From Ascochyta rabiei (taxonomy: Eukaryota > Ascomycota > Dothideomycetes > Pleosporales > Didymellaceae): DNA of 64,000 nucleotides. Positions 11,704 to 23,452 of this stretch are shown here, one piece after another. How positions within the stretch are numbered: the first letter of the stretch is position 1; each line of letters begins with the position of its first letter. Both the position numbers and the translations under genes were made by a program. Below the pieces are notes generated by a model. The model made no database searches and had not been told where the DNA came from. It saw only the letters and a list, made by a program, of their open reading frames with translations. The stretch lies in the NCBI RefSeq assembly GCF_004011695.2, contig NC_082413.1:906001-970000 (forward strand), written 5' to 3'.

Positions 11704-14239
11704 TCACGAGATTGATGCTATGAAGTCATCTTTGCTCAATGCACTCGAGTCAAAGTTATTCCCGCCTTTAGCGTCTGGCGATGACGCTGTTAGTTGTTGC
11801 TGTGCTGCAGCGGCTGTTGCTTGCGCCATTGCAGCGTCATTTGCTGCGGCCATGACTGCTGAGAGATCGTGCTCGGCGTTGGCAAGTGATGTGTCGTGGT
11901 TCCCATTGTCTGCACTGCTGACTGGACGTGCTTCGGTACCTTCGCGCTCACCGACAGCTGCCGCAGCAAGATGTTGAAGACCAGCCATGTTGGGTTCCGA
12001 CGCTGGGCTTGTTTGTTCGGGAACACTGTTTGTTGGGGGTGTGGGCGTTTGCTTTTGATTTAGCGTTTCCTGTAAGGCTGTGTCCCAGCTTACATGGTCC
12101 ATGCTACGGTGAATGATCTGTCCGTTGTTGAGAGCATCGCTCATCTCTTTGATGGCAGCATGCGCCTCGACCTGAGTTTCAACTCGATCAGAGAGTTCGA
12201 CCAGAGAAGTCGCCACAAGGCTAGCGAACACATGGTGCAATGGTGTGATTGCTCCACTTGCCAAGTTGGTAAGGAGTTCTCTTGTCAGACCAAGAAGGTC
12301 AGTTGAGGGCATGGTTTGTGAGGACAGACGCCCTACAAAGACGCGCAGATATTGATAAGCGAGGTGGGGTGGGGAGTGATTGGTCAAGTCGGTGATGTCT
12401 ATCGATTCTCGAAAGCCTGTTAGTTGACCGTTGAGATAGATAGACTCGGGCGAAGTGGCAGCCAAAGGGAGTAATGCGAATGGCGACGAAAGTTCTATGC
12501 TAGGCACGCTGCCTGCGCGGTTGACAGCAGCCACCTGACCGACGATCTTGGTAGCCCCTATGCGAAGTCAGTTGTGGCATAAATCCCGAGTGCGTAGACA
12601 ATACTCACGAGCAAGATGGTAGCCAAGATCACCGAGTGCTACATAATCGTCACGAGTCAGGGATCCTGAATGCAGCGGGAGCATGATGTCTTTTGATCGA
12701 CTAGAAGCATGGAATCGATCCAAGATGAACGCTGTCCAGAACACACGACGTGAGCTCTGGAACGCCTCTTGGTCTTGGTTCTTCAGCGGGTTCAACACTC
12801 TGGCATCGTTGATGCCCGCTTCAGTGATACACCCTGCAATTTGACCGAGGAGCTGAGAGATGCTCCCCACAACCCCTAGCCCAGGTTTGTCTGCTGCTAG
12901 GGCGAGCAGTATCAACGATTGGCAGTACACCAGGTTGTTGTAGAACTGCCGTGATGGTTCAGCATCACTCAGTGTGAGCTTCGCCGCGTCGGCCAAGGCA
13001 AAGGTCTGTTGCAAGAGTTGAGTTACGCTCGCATCGATCTGTGGCAATGCTCTGGGCGCGAACGAACGAACACAGACATCTAAGGAGAGAAAGAAGGCTT
13101 CGCGCAATTTAGCTGGACAGTTCGTAAGGCGGTTCAAGGCCGTAGAGTCGTGCGGCAGGATTGGGAGTGTAGGATGGATCATGTTGTAGTACCTGAGAGC
13201 ACGTTAGCTGGCCGTCCGAACATCAAGACTAAAGCCTACTTACGCTTTCAGCGTGTTTTCGTTTGAACCTGTAATAAGATTGCCAGCCAATGCCATCTCA
13301 CCGAACGAGGTGCGACGATCGCCATTGAGTGGTAATTCTTGAGTAGTCAGCAGAGAGAGCATGGTTTGCTCGAGCGGGTGGTCATTACCGCGGTCCTGAC
13401 CGGACCAGCTGGACCGGCCAAAAGCATCCTGAAACCCTTCTGACATGCTATGCGTACGTTTTCGGTGGAATTGAGGCGGACTCTGAATATCTGCAAACCC
13501 CTGCTCTGCCATGTTTTGTAGGTCAAATTGGTGGGCTTGAGGCTGCTGGATTTGGCTCTCAAGCGAATTCAAACGATCTGCAAGCTCCTTGATGTACCTA
13601 GCGAACGTGGGTCAGCTCACTGCGCCTTTGGCTCTTTGGAAGCAAAATAAATACCCTTTGCTGGGTCCGCGCTTCATTGGCTGCCTGCTGAACTGGCATC
13701 TCGCCCCTGTCCTCTTACAGCTTGAGCAAGCCTCTGGTCCGTTCTCGCTGGTCGCGTCGCATCGAATCTATGCTGTATGAGCATACTGCAAGCCTCAAAG
13801 TCCACTGGATACCGCATACCTTCTTCCGCCGGCACTCGTCGCAAGCTCGTGACACCTTCGATCGCTTTCGGTTTGGGTCGTTGGGATCGAACTGTTCGTG
13901 TTGTTCGCCTAAGCTCATCGCGACGTGTGCCATCTGCTGCGGCGAGTGCGTCGGCCGCTGCTGGGCTTGAAAATGCGGGTGCGCGCCCTGCAAAGAGGCC
14001 ATCTGAGCTGGCTGCTGGTACTGAGGTTGCTGCGGACCGCCTGAGTGCATCACTTGGTTGCTGAACTGCTGAAGCTTCTCCTGCAGCTGAAGTTCAGGGT
14101 CGGTCAAGTCGTGATGCTGCTGATGTTGCGGTTGCTGCTGCTGCTGCTGCTGCTGTGTGGGAGGTGTGCCATTGTGATTCCCATATGGACCTGGTCCACC
14201 ACCCATCTGCGTATCGGGGTCGGCATAATTCGATGTCAT
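11704..14239 (-). CDS. rgt1: Zn2Cys6 transcription factor, Rgt1-type glucose transport regulator
   Basis: Five exons (14239-13820, 13767-13655, 13597-13244, 13192-12609, 12557-11704) give 774 residues, and all four introns (51-57 nt) restore frame. The N-terminus is Gln-rich with a run of eight Gln. The binuclear zinc cluster is split by intron 1 after RRKK. It reads C-x2-C-x6-C, ten residues, then C-x2-C-x6-C (CDEC...C...CSSC...C). It is followed by the linker QPMKRGPSKGYIKELADRLN and a short coiled coil (SLESQI). That linker is characteristic of fungal Rgt1-like proteins, which control hexose-transporter genes in response to glucose. The middle is a fungal-specific TF-type region (YYNMIHPTLPILPHDS onward) and the C-terminus is Ala/Gln-rich. 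It is transcribed away from the copper-fist gene. Confidence 0.88.
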
Positions 14240-15749
14240 CGTGCAGTGTACTGCGAATGTGACACTGTGTGCGCGTAGTCCTTGCGCGCGACAGTAAATT
14301 CACAGAGGGCGTGGGAAAGGTTGTGCGACGCGTTCGCGCGTGATCTGGTTCGCTGTCGTCGAGTTCACGAGGCGCGAGGTTGAGTGAGGGCCGAGGGAGT
14401 TTTGCGCGCGCTGCTTGACGAATCTGGCGCTAGCGTCCTTCGAACAGCACAGAGAGGCACACCCTCGCAGTACACCGTCCTAAAATCGAGTGAAGCCATG
14501 GTGGTCTTCGTCAACATACTTGACCACTTTGCAGTGGTCTGTAGTGGTGCTCTGGCGTCTAGCAGGCTATCGGTGACGTTGTCGTCGCATCGGAAGAACC
14601 TTCGGAGCGCGCTGCACCCTCATCAAGATCGAATTGCAGGTATGCTCAGCAGTTTGCACTCTCAGGCTGACGAGAACAGTCAGGCGTTCAGCAATCGCAG
14701 TCGATCCAGCGATGTTGATCTGCCTGGTTGTGCAAATTGTGTGCATGCTGCCTCTTGTGAGAGTTGGCGGTGATGGACGATACCCTTAACAGACTTGCCA
14801 TCATCTTCAAAGCTCTACCATGGTCAGTAGGACGATCTCGCATAGCCATTGGCCTATCTTAGCACTTTGTGCTGGCAGGCGTAGTAGACATGTCTCCAGC
14901 TTACTCGATCATGCCGGCAACGAGAAGAGCGGAATCTTTTTGACGTACTAGCATGGCCGTGTGTACATCAGAAGATAGGTCTGCAACACGACTGAAGCCG
15001 TGTTGAGTTTGATAGATGCCAAATGGTTACGTCGGAAGACTGGAGGCAGTCTCTTGTCTGAAGCATGTTGGCCACCATGTAACCATGAACAGTGTCAACG
15101 TTGGTTGGAAGATTGCCATTGTCCCACAGAATAGTACATACAACTGCTACACATGCGTGCCTCGGCCAAACGCTTGACTGGTTCAACCTGTGGTTTGGCT
15201 GGTATCATGTGCAGTCTGTTGTCCCAACACTTTGGTGTAGCCAACAGACTAGCAACGGACACTTGCAGCATCGAACAAGAGCAGGGACTGTGGATCAACA
15301 CGCCTGAGGCTCACTAGAACATAGCTACAGTGTGTGTTGAGACGAGCATCAAGCATACAACCCCACGGAGAAGCGGGCAGAGCGTTTCGAACGAAGCGTG
15401 AGCGAGCGCCAACGGTTTGCCCAGTGTTCTGGAGAAGGCTCCCCACCTCGACGCTAGAGTACAGCTGCATCCACTCCACGGTGGCTGCCGTGGATCGTAA
15501 AACGATCATTTTCGCCAACGTTTTCATGCTCTGCGCCCAGACGACAAGTGGAAGGGTGAAAAGCTGGCCAGCCACTCGACGAGCATTCGCTACTGGTGCT
15601 GCACAGGAAACTCATCTCCACTCGGCAACGGGCGCAGTGCTCTTTGCGCCACGACAGTCGGTCGTGACCGAAAGCAGACTAGAAGAAGCTACGAAGCCGA
15701 TCTCTGAAGACAATGGAACTCGCCGTAGACTGATCGCATCGTGAAGATG

Positions 15750-15819
15750 GGTAGTGAGGGCAAGACGACAGCGACTGTGATGCAGGTAGTGAGGGCAAGG
15801 CGACAGCGACTGTGATGCA
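15750..15819. repeat. 35 bp direct repeat, 2 copies
   Basis: Two adjacent, nearly identical copies of a unit beginning GGTAGTGAGGGCAAG and ending GTGATGCA, differing at one or two positions. It lies in the spacer between the Rgt1-like and copper-fist genes. Confidence 0.8.
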
Positions 15820-15885
15820 AGTAGACGGTGTGTGGACACGCTTCGCTGGTTAGGTGGAGCAGCTGCGCACAGGCTGATGCTCGAG

Positions 15886-15930
15886 CGCAGAGTTGCAGAG
15901 TCGCAGAGTTGCAGAGTCGCAGAGTTGCAG
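15886..15930. repeat. 16 bp tandem repeat, about 2.8 copies
   Basis: Unit CGCAGAGTTGCAGAGT repeated head to tail, about 850 bp upstream of the copper-fist start codon. It produces Ala/Thr/Leu/Cys-rich pseudo-frames on the minus strand that should not be annotated as genes. Confidence 0.8.
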
Positions 15931-16774
15931 ATGCCGTCTGGCTCGCCAGGAAGACAAGTGCGCAAGACAGGGAACTCTGGCAGCCAGCAGTGCAGTGCAC
16001 TGAGTGCAGCGGGCGAGGGGGACCGCTGAGCGAGGTTGGGCGAGGTCGAATAATAGCGGCAGGCAGGGTCTCGCACGGCTGGCATGACTGGCACGCCGAA
16101 CACGACGGGCATGGGGCTACGGTGAGCCCGCGCATGCGTCGTGTGGGATTCTGCTGCACAAGCGCAAGGGTCGCTGCTCGCGCCGTCGCTGATCGAGGCC
16201 ATGCAGCTAGGTCTCGCTAATTGGACGGAGGCCAGCCGATGCAGCTCCCCACAAGCCAATTACAGGCGGCCTGGCTGCAAGCACCTGCCCTCTTCTCGAG
16301 AGGCTGCCCCGTCGCTCTTTCCCTCTCTCACTACTACAACACAGCAATCCCACAGACTGGTGTTTTGGCGGTCTCTTCAGGAACCACGCTCCACGCTTTC
16401 GGCCAGCGCCTCTTGCGCTCGGTTCCCCCTTGAACATCATCGACTCCCCTCTCCACTCTCCGCTCTCCGTTCTCCGCTCTCCGCTCTCCGCTCTCCGCCC
16501 TCCCTCTGTCGTCCTCGGTCCTCTTCGGCGTTCACGGTCCTCGTCAACTCAGCCCAGCCCAGCCCAGCCCGGCGTGTTTCTCTACCATTGATCACGATAC
16601 CCCACTGCTATTGATTTGACTGTTTTCGATCCTCTTCTTCCACGCTGTATCTTTATCCACGACCAGCCGTGTCTCCTGTGACGCCGTTGGTCCTTGCTTT
16701 CTTCCCTTTGCTGCTCGTCGCCCTTGGACCGGCCCCAACAGCCACGACCGCATCCGGCCGTCCACCAACCCGGA

Positions 16775-18337
16775 ATGCCTGTCATCGATGGCGAAAAATG
16801 GGCTTGCTCGTCCTGCATCAAAGGCCACCGAGTGAGCGGCTGCACCCACAATGGTATACCACTCCTCGGCATCCTGCAGCGTTGAATCTTGCGTACAGAA
16901 ACACGGGCTAAAACATGTTTCACAGATCGAGAACTGCACCACATCAACCCCAAGGGTCGCCCAGTCAAGCAATGCGAGCACTGTCGCGGCGCACGCAAGT
17001 CCAAGTCGCATCACGCCAAGTGCGACTGTGGCGACAAGAAGGACAAGGACAAGCACAAAGACAAGGCCGACGCCAAGGGTGAGACTACCTTTGGCGCAAT
17101 GAGCCGTGTCAACTCTGATGATGCTCTACTGCATGCCAGCAGCTGCCAGTGCCACTCTGGCGCCAAATGCATCTGCGGCACCATCAAGGAGGAACCTCTG
17201 GACGTCAACATGGACACTGGCCGACAGACGCTACACGAGGCTCGCGCAAAGCCTAAGCTGATAACGGCCCAATCCGAAAGCCACCTGACCGTCTTCGCGA
17301 ATGGCCACCACAAGCCCTGTCACCGCAGCAACAACACAGCACACGTGTCTGGTATGCCCTACAAGATCCCACGCCCACACACTCTGCACGGTCACTCTTC
17401 CTTCGCCGCTCTGGGCCGGACCGACAACGGCTACAACAACAAGCCAGAGGCGCCGGCTCCAGCTTCACGTTCCATGGACACGCTCTCACTCTCGAACCCC
17501 GATTTCTACGCTTTCCTTGGAGACGGCCAACGCTCCACAAACAGTCTACCTATGACGACTATGGGAGGCAGTGTCGACACTTTGAATTATCAGGACTCGT
17601 TCTTCAACAACCACAACGGCGCGTTTGGTGCTCAAGACAGCAACTCTCCTGAGAGTAACACGAGTGACAGTTTCCCGACCCAGCAATGGCCATGGACCAC
17701 GACCACTGGCACGCCTGTCAACTACAACTTCGATTTCGGCAGCCTCTCGACATCTTCATCGCAGGAGTGCTTGCCCAATCTCGACAGCCAATGGCCCATT
17801 TCTTCTGCTGGCTTCGACCCAATATGGTCTGCTGGGGATCTTCCCCTAGATCCGAACAAGCTCAACGACAGCATGGCCCAACCAATTTCGCATAGCGGGG
17901 AATCGAAGCAGAGCGGCCCTGGTCTCACAGTTGCGTCTTCTGTTCACTCGGAGACTGGGGAGCCGAACCCATTCACAGATCTCGACTTCAAGGCTCCCCA
18001 ATCAGCTGCTAGCGAGTCGCTGTTCTGGGAAGATCAACCTGTCTACCGCTTCAGCACATCGATGCCAACTGAGAGCCTCGTCGCATCGATGCCCATACCC
18101 GTCACAACTATGTCTAGCAGCCAGGCTTTCGAATCTGACTTTGCCAAGAGCATGAGTGTCACCTCGGCCACTATGCCGACGACAAGTAACAACGACTTCG
18201 CAGATGCTGCTGCTATCTCCATCCCTGGTAACTTCGATGATGTCGTCCCCAACGACCCTTGGCCTTTGGAGCAAAACCTTATGGCTTTTGACAGCATGAA
18301 TGCTTTTGATTCTACCTACACGCAGACCTGGCTGTAG
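16775..18337 (+). CDS. Copper-fist DNA-binding transcription factor
   Basis: Exons 16775-16853 and 16926-18337 give 496 residues; the 72 nt intron splits the DNA-binding domain after Asn26. The copper fist occupies residues 1-64: GEKWACSSCIKGHRVSGC, then DRELHHINPKGRPVKQCEHC and RKSKSHHAKCDC. It holds the Zn-binding Cys set and the KGRP minor-groove motif. A Lys/Asp-rich stretch (DKKDKDKHKDK) follows. A second Cys cluster, CQCHSGAKCIC, is C-x-C-x4-C-x-C spaced like a Cu(I) cluster, so copper could be sensed there. The rest is Ser/Thr/Asn-rich with acidic and aromatic patches, typical of activation regions. Relatives such as Mac1, Amt1 and GRISEA control copper uptake or detoxification; the single C-terminal cluster does not decide which. 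A long pyrimidine-rich leader upstream suggests a substantial 5' UTR. Confidence 0.92.
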
Positions 18338-20712
18338 TAGAGCCAGGCCTAGTCCTAGACGCCTGCGAGGGCACTGGAGCTTGTTCACGGCTCTGGGCCC
18401 TTTGATGACGCCATGATTGATGACGTTGCTGGTGCGCGATGATACCTCTCGAGCCAATCTTTCTTTCTACTTTCTTCAGCCTTTCTGGCTCCTTTCAGAC
18501 CCCCGATCGCCTGTGTATACTCTATAGACCTGGCCCGAGCCCCTTTTCCATGTTTGAATTGCTCAAACATGTTTCTTTTACGTCGCTCGTACGTTTGGAT
18601 CAAGCTCGTACATACATGAAGAGATTTGGGTGGTGTTTTAACAGTTGGTTGCGTTGGGTGCATTGATTGCGCAAAAACCATAGAACATGGTTTTAGGCGT
18701 TGTAGCTCTTGTTGAGGCTACACCATACAAAAATGATAAAAGAATCAAACCAAACCGACCAACATCACGCCTCACCTTCACACCCGGCACTATGTCACCA
18801 GCACACTGCCTGTCAGCGTGGCTAGCGTCGCAAGTGTTCTGCCGACGTCTTGCTGACGTCTTTACCACGGGGTGACCCGGTCCTCCACCAATACAAATGC
18901 AGCCCACTCCCTGCTCGCCGGCATGAAAGAGATTTCACCGATGTTGATTCGGCAGCGATATCGGCAGCACTTTACATGTACCATCCTAGGTAACCAAGGA
19001 CAACATCTCCCCACGCTTTCGTACGTATGCAACCATGCTGCAGTCCTTGTGTGCTTTTTGCGGCAGGTGTGAGGGCTGGAGGTCGAGTGACCAGCCACGT
19101 TGTGTGCAACCAGCGGAAAGCACCGCGCGATTCTCATGACTTGCACTTGTGGACGCGCTAAGCAGCGCTCGCCGCGGTTGTCGCCGTCGATCATCGATAG
19201 TGAGATTCGTGACAGTTGCTTGTTCCTGATGACCGCCGGCAGCTAGCTCGAAGAGAACAGCGACTATCGCGGTGTGTGTTGCAGCAGCAGGAGCACATCT
19301 GAACAGCGGCAGAGAGCGGGTAAAGCCAAGTAAAAACGCAAGCATCCCGCGCCCAGTGCACAGCCTCTTTCTCCTTGGCTTCCAGCGACGTTGACCTCGC
19401 GGCAGGCTGTGAGATGCAACCAACCTCCACTGGAAGCCCAGAGTGCTGGCCAATGGCGAGCAAGACCGCTGCTTTCCCTGCCTGTTTGCAAAGACTGCAA
19501 ATGCCTCACGCTTGCTCGACTTGATACAGAGCTGCGAAATCTCCACTTCACAGCCTCGCTCGATGTCCTGAACCGCAGGTTTTCTCAGACTTCCGGTGTC
19601 CTCTACAGCGGCGTTGATGTCAGCGGGCTCCAATGGCGAAAATGTCTCACCGCCCGTTTTGGAGCTTAGCAACTTCCTGTCCTGGATGCCAGAGGTACCG
19701 AGGGTGGATGTCTCGAGCTTGGTCAGAAGGTACGTCCTTCAGGACGCCTGAGAGTGTGCGTCTTTGCGGCCAGACGACGACTGTAGTTTGCACTACGCTC
19801 TTCCCCTCACGCGCACTCGGTAGCTTGCATCACGGCTAGGGACCTCTTCACTCCCGTCTCTCTGTGTCACAGACGGATCTAGCCTTGGCTTTGAGGTGCT
19901 GCGCACCGCTGAGTACACCGACGTGCATCGATAGTCGATGCACAACGAGTTGTTGAAAGTCTATCAGTGTTCGGACTGGCCAATATGCACATGCGATTCA
20001 TGCTGGGTATTCGGAGATTTACAACAATTGTCTGTCTCGATATACGCGATTGTCAAACGAGATCGTTGTGGCCACCAAGTACCTTGTCTTGACCTCTCAC
20101 TCATGGGTCCAGGTCGAAAAGGAAAGTTTGGTAGCAGCATTTCACCTTAATCCAACCCACTATCTGACCCTTAGATCACATCGTACTTATCAATCACAGC
20201 TTGTTCAGTATTGCAAGACCAAAATTCAAGGGTTGCGTTGCAGGACAACGCTGTGCGCACGTTGATTGGTGGAATCTTCCCTGTTACTCCTTTCCCGTCA
20301 GCTATGCAACAACCACACATCGTGCCCGTCGTACTCGTCTCTTTCCAGAGGTATTAGCCGTAACAGTACGAGTTATTGGATCAGTCAGCCATTTGTATTC
20401 AATACTTTTCAGCTAGCCTGGGTCGAGCAAAGTCCAATGTGATGACTACACTACGAATCAATCCGCACTACATGACCGCTTATGATCTTACATACAGATG
20501 CCAAAGACCGCAATTGCAGGCAAACTTCAGAATACTGGACCCAGCTCCATGATTACGGGTGTGATCGCTCTGGCCGTTGCGGCTAGAGCCTCACCCCGGC
20601 CGCATAGTTCGGCAAACAACCCGCACCGCGGCGTCTGCACCTTCAAAACCACGCAACGCCCCACGGGGTAAACTGAGCCAGGGCCACCCTTGACTCACAT
20701 CAGCCTCTCGAG
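18338..20712. other. Intergenic, no gene recognised
   Basis: About 2.4 kb. The longest frame (minus strand, 18986-19672, 228 codons) has no domain, mixed composition, and is overlapped by other frames on both strands, so I leave it unannotated. The last ~200 bp before 20713 should be the promoter of the transporter. Confidence 0.45.
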
Positions 20713-22490
20713 ATGGACGACGGGTTCAAGCGGCCTGATGACGTTGTTGCGAAAGAGAAGGAAGTTGAAGATGTTGAGAGGGCAATAGCTGGGCAGAGTG
20801 AAAACTCTGAGAAGGATGAAGTGACAAGGGTGTCGACATCGGCTTCGGAGCCTGAGCTACCGTTTTCAAAGGCGAGGACTGTGGCTCTGGTAGCTACTGT
20901 TGCTGCTGCGCCGTTTCTCAGCGTGAGTTGTGGCATGCTTTGGCAGAAAAAGTACAGAGCTGACATGCTGAAATCAGACGATGGCTGTCCAAGCCTCCGT
21001 TATCATCTTGCCCACCATTGGTGAAGCTCTTGACATACCGACGAGCAGACAGCAGTGGATCGTTTCAGCATACAACCTCACATTTGGTTGCTTCTTGGTA
21101 CGCAAAACTTGATGTTTGTTCAGAGCAAGTAAATTGATGTTGCGAATAGTTGCTGTGGGGAAGACTGGCAGATGTGTATGGACGGCGCCTCATCTTTCTC
21201 TGGGGCTCAGTTTTCTTCACCATAACATCCATCATACCTCCCTTTATAACGAACGAAATCGGCTTCGACATTATGAGAGGCGTGCAGGGATTGGCTGCTG
21301 CTGCCATGGCTCCTACGGCCCTCGGTATTTTGGGTGTGACTTTCCCGCCAGGTCGCATGAAGGACATTGCCTTTGGTTGCTTTGGCGCCGGAGCTCCTTT
21401 AGGTGGCATCTTTGGCAATATCTTTGTATGATCAGTCCTTTCTTACTCCTCCCTATATGTGCTGACAATTGCCCAGGGAGGTGTCGTCGCTGAATACCTC
21501 AACTGGAAGTGGGTTTTCTGGATATTTGGCATGGTATCCGCCATATCCACCGTCGCAAGCTTCTTCGTCATCCCGCTGCCGCCTACCCAGCCAGAGCCGG
21601 TGATGCGCAACACTGTGGACTGGATCGGCGGTACTCTCATCACGGTCGGACTGATCATTCTCCTCTTCGCGCTCTCCGAAGGCAACGTCGTAGGCTGGAG
21701 CACGCCCTGGGTGCCTGTTCTGATCATCGTCTCCCTGCTCATTGTCATCGGCTTCGGCTTCTGGCAACACCACCTCGAGACGAAGACGCACAAACGACCG
21801 CTCATGAAAATGTCCATCTTCAAGAACCGCAAGTTCACATGGGCAAACGTGCTCATGGGCCTCTTCTTCTCCTCCTTTAACAACTACCTCATCTTCGCAA
21901 CATATTGGTTTCAGGACTTCCAGGGCCTGTCCGTTATCCAGACCACGCTGCGCTTCATCCCCAACGGGGTGACCGGTATCATAGTCGCGACAGCAACAGG
22001 CTTCATCCTATCCCACGTGCGCGGCGACTACATACTCATTTTCAGCACCTTTGCAGTCAGCATGTCGTCGCTCTTCTTCGCCATCCCCATCCCAGAGAAC
22101 ACGACCTACTGGGCCTACGGCTTCCCCGCCATGGTCTTCTGCGTGTGCGGCGCCGACACCATTTTCCCCGTCCTGACTCTCTTCGTCGCCAAGACGCTGC
22201 CGCCCGAGGATGCCAGTCTGGGCGGCGCACTCATCACCGCCGTCGGGCAGATTGGCCGCGCCATTGGACTCGCGCTCGCCACAGCGGTGCAGACGGCCAT
22301 CGTCGCCAAGGAACTGAGCGTCAGCGTTGAACAAGTCGGCGAGGAGGGCCATGGCCTCGCGCCATGGGATCCAGCGCTCAAGATGGGCATCCGAGGGACA
22401 GCGTGGTTCAATTTCGGGATGAGCATCCTCTCGCTAGTCATCGTGCTAGTATTCATCCGCGGCATTGGAATTGTGGGCGGGAAAAAGTAA
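20713..22490 (+). CDS. Major facilitator superfamily multidrug transporter (DHA2, 14-helix type)
   Basis: Exons 20713-20922, 20978-21097, 21150-21425 and 21477-22490 give 539 residues. Introns are 55, 52, 52 and 51 nt, less one count for the three real ones (20923-20977, 21098-21149, 21426-21476), all at phase 0. An acidic ~50-residue cytosolic N-terminus precedes TM1. The loop 2-3 signature reads WGRLADVYGRR. The antiporter motif region is FGAGAPLGGIFGN in TM5. The hydrophobic segments continue to the C-terminus, as in 14-spanner H+ antiporters such as Azr1 and Sge1. These proteins export small molecules across the plasma membrane using the proton gradient. No secondary-metabolite core gene is nearby, so self-protection for a pathway is not supported. 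Start chosen as the first ATG giving the usual hydrophilic leader. Confidence 0.9.
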
Positions 22491-22586
22491 AATACTGGAA
22501 ACCACACATGGTGCCATGCAACAATCGAGTTTGTGTAAACTGTAAAGACCTTCTCTTCCCTTTCCATCCACATACCACACCGTCAA

Positions 22587-22605
22587 CCCCCCCCCCCCCC
22601 CCCCC
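22587..22605. repeat. Poly-C tract, 19 bp
   Basis: Uninterrupted run of C, about 100 bp downstream of the transporter stop codon. Confidence 0.95.
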
Positions 22606-22971
22606 AAAGACTATCTCGATCCGGCCCCTCTCCTTCAAATTCGAGCTCAGGCCCTAAATCACCAATCCCATTCGATGCCAAAACAAGTCCTACTCAGACA
22701 GACGAATGAGTACAATCCAGAGCTCGTCGGCTCAGTGCATGTGCATTGTACACGTGTATTGGCTTTTCGATGTAGATGCCATCCATCCCCAGCCGTAGCG
22801 TGATTCCATGGACAATCTGTTTACAGCAGTCGTAGATTCTCGCGGGAGGTAATAAGCGTGGTTGTAACCTGGTCTGCTTGGCGATGGAGGATGCAGCCGA
22901 GCCATACAATGGACGAAATTAATTTTCTTTCGTCTGTCTCGTTTTCCACGTCTACAAGGCGGGTTGGGTTT

Positions 22972-22987
22972 GGGGGGGGGGGGGGGG
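22972..22987. repeat. Poly-G tract, 16 bp
   Basis: Uninterrupted run of G on the plus strand, 366 bp beyond the poly-C tract and complementary to it. Confidence 0.95.
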
Positions 22988-23452
22988 TTCGATGCTGCTG
23001 CCTCCTGCGTGCTTTGCCTGCTTGGTTTCTTGCCAAGTGCGTAGATCCAGCCTGGAAGTCACGGCAGATTTCAGCTCGCTAATGCTGAGATAACATGCGG
23101 CTGTCGTTACCTGACGAGTGGCGTCGGGAAAAAGAAGGGCCGGTACATCAGAGGGATGAACAGGGGGAATGTAGAAGGATGGATGGACAGCTAAACAGAG
23201 GAACGAAGAGATGAAAAGGAGAATATCGTGATTTACATGAATGGACGTATGCTGCGGGTGCAACAAGGGAGCGTGTGGGCAGTTGCTCGAGACTGGCGTT
23301 TACATTGAATGGAATGTGCGTTTCACGGCCCTATGACGAGAAAGAGGGAAGCGGAGAAGTAATAATGTCGACATCAGCATCTACATCGACGTCAACGTCA
23401 ACGGCAGAGTAGGAATCTGGTATTCTCGAGCATTTCGATATTACACTGCTAC

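Larger units (their letters stand above)
14240..16774. other. 2.5 kb divergent spacer between two transcription factor genes
   Basis: No gene recognised. Opposite-strand frames up to ~215 codons near 15.3-16.3 kb follow repeats and composition bias. It must contain both promoters and probably a long 5' leader for the copper-fist gene. That leader is suggested by a pyrimidine-rich CTCTCCG tract at about 16440-16510 followed by CAGCCCAGCCCAG. Two small tandem repeats (15750-15819 and 15886-15930) are listed separately. Confidence 0.5.
22491..23452. other. Tail-to-tail spacer with homopolymer tracts
   Basis: About 960 bp between the convergent transporter and Dph2-like genes. It contains a C tract and a G tract described separately and otherwise no gene. 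Frames of 60-100 codons here are produced by the homopolymers. Confidence 0.55.

Noticed and set aside
18986..19672. 228-codon minus-strand frame
   Set aside because: No motif or domain, overlapped by several frames on both strands, no plausible promoter or intron support.
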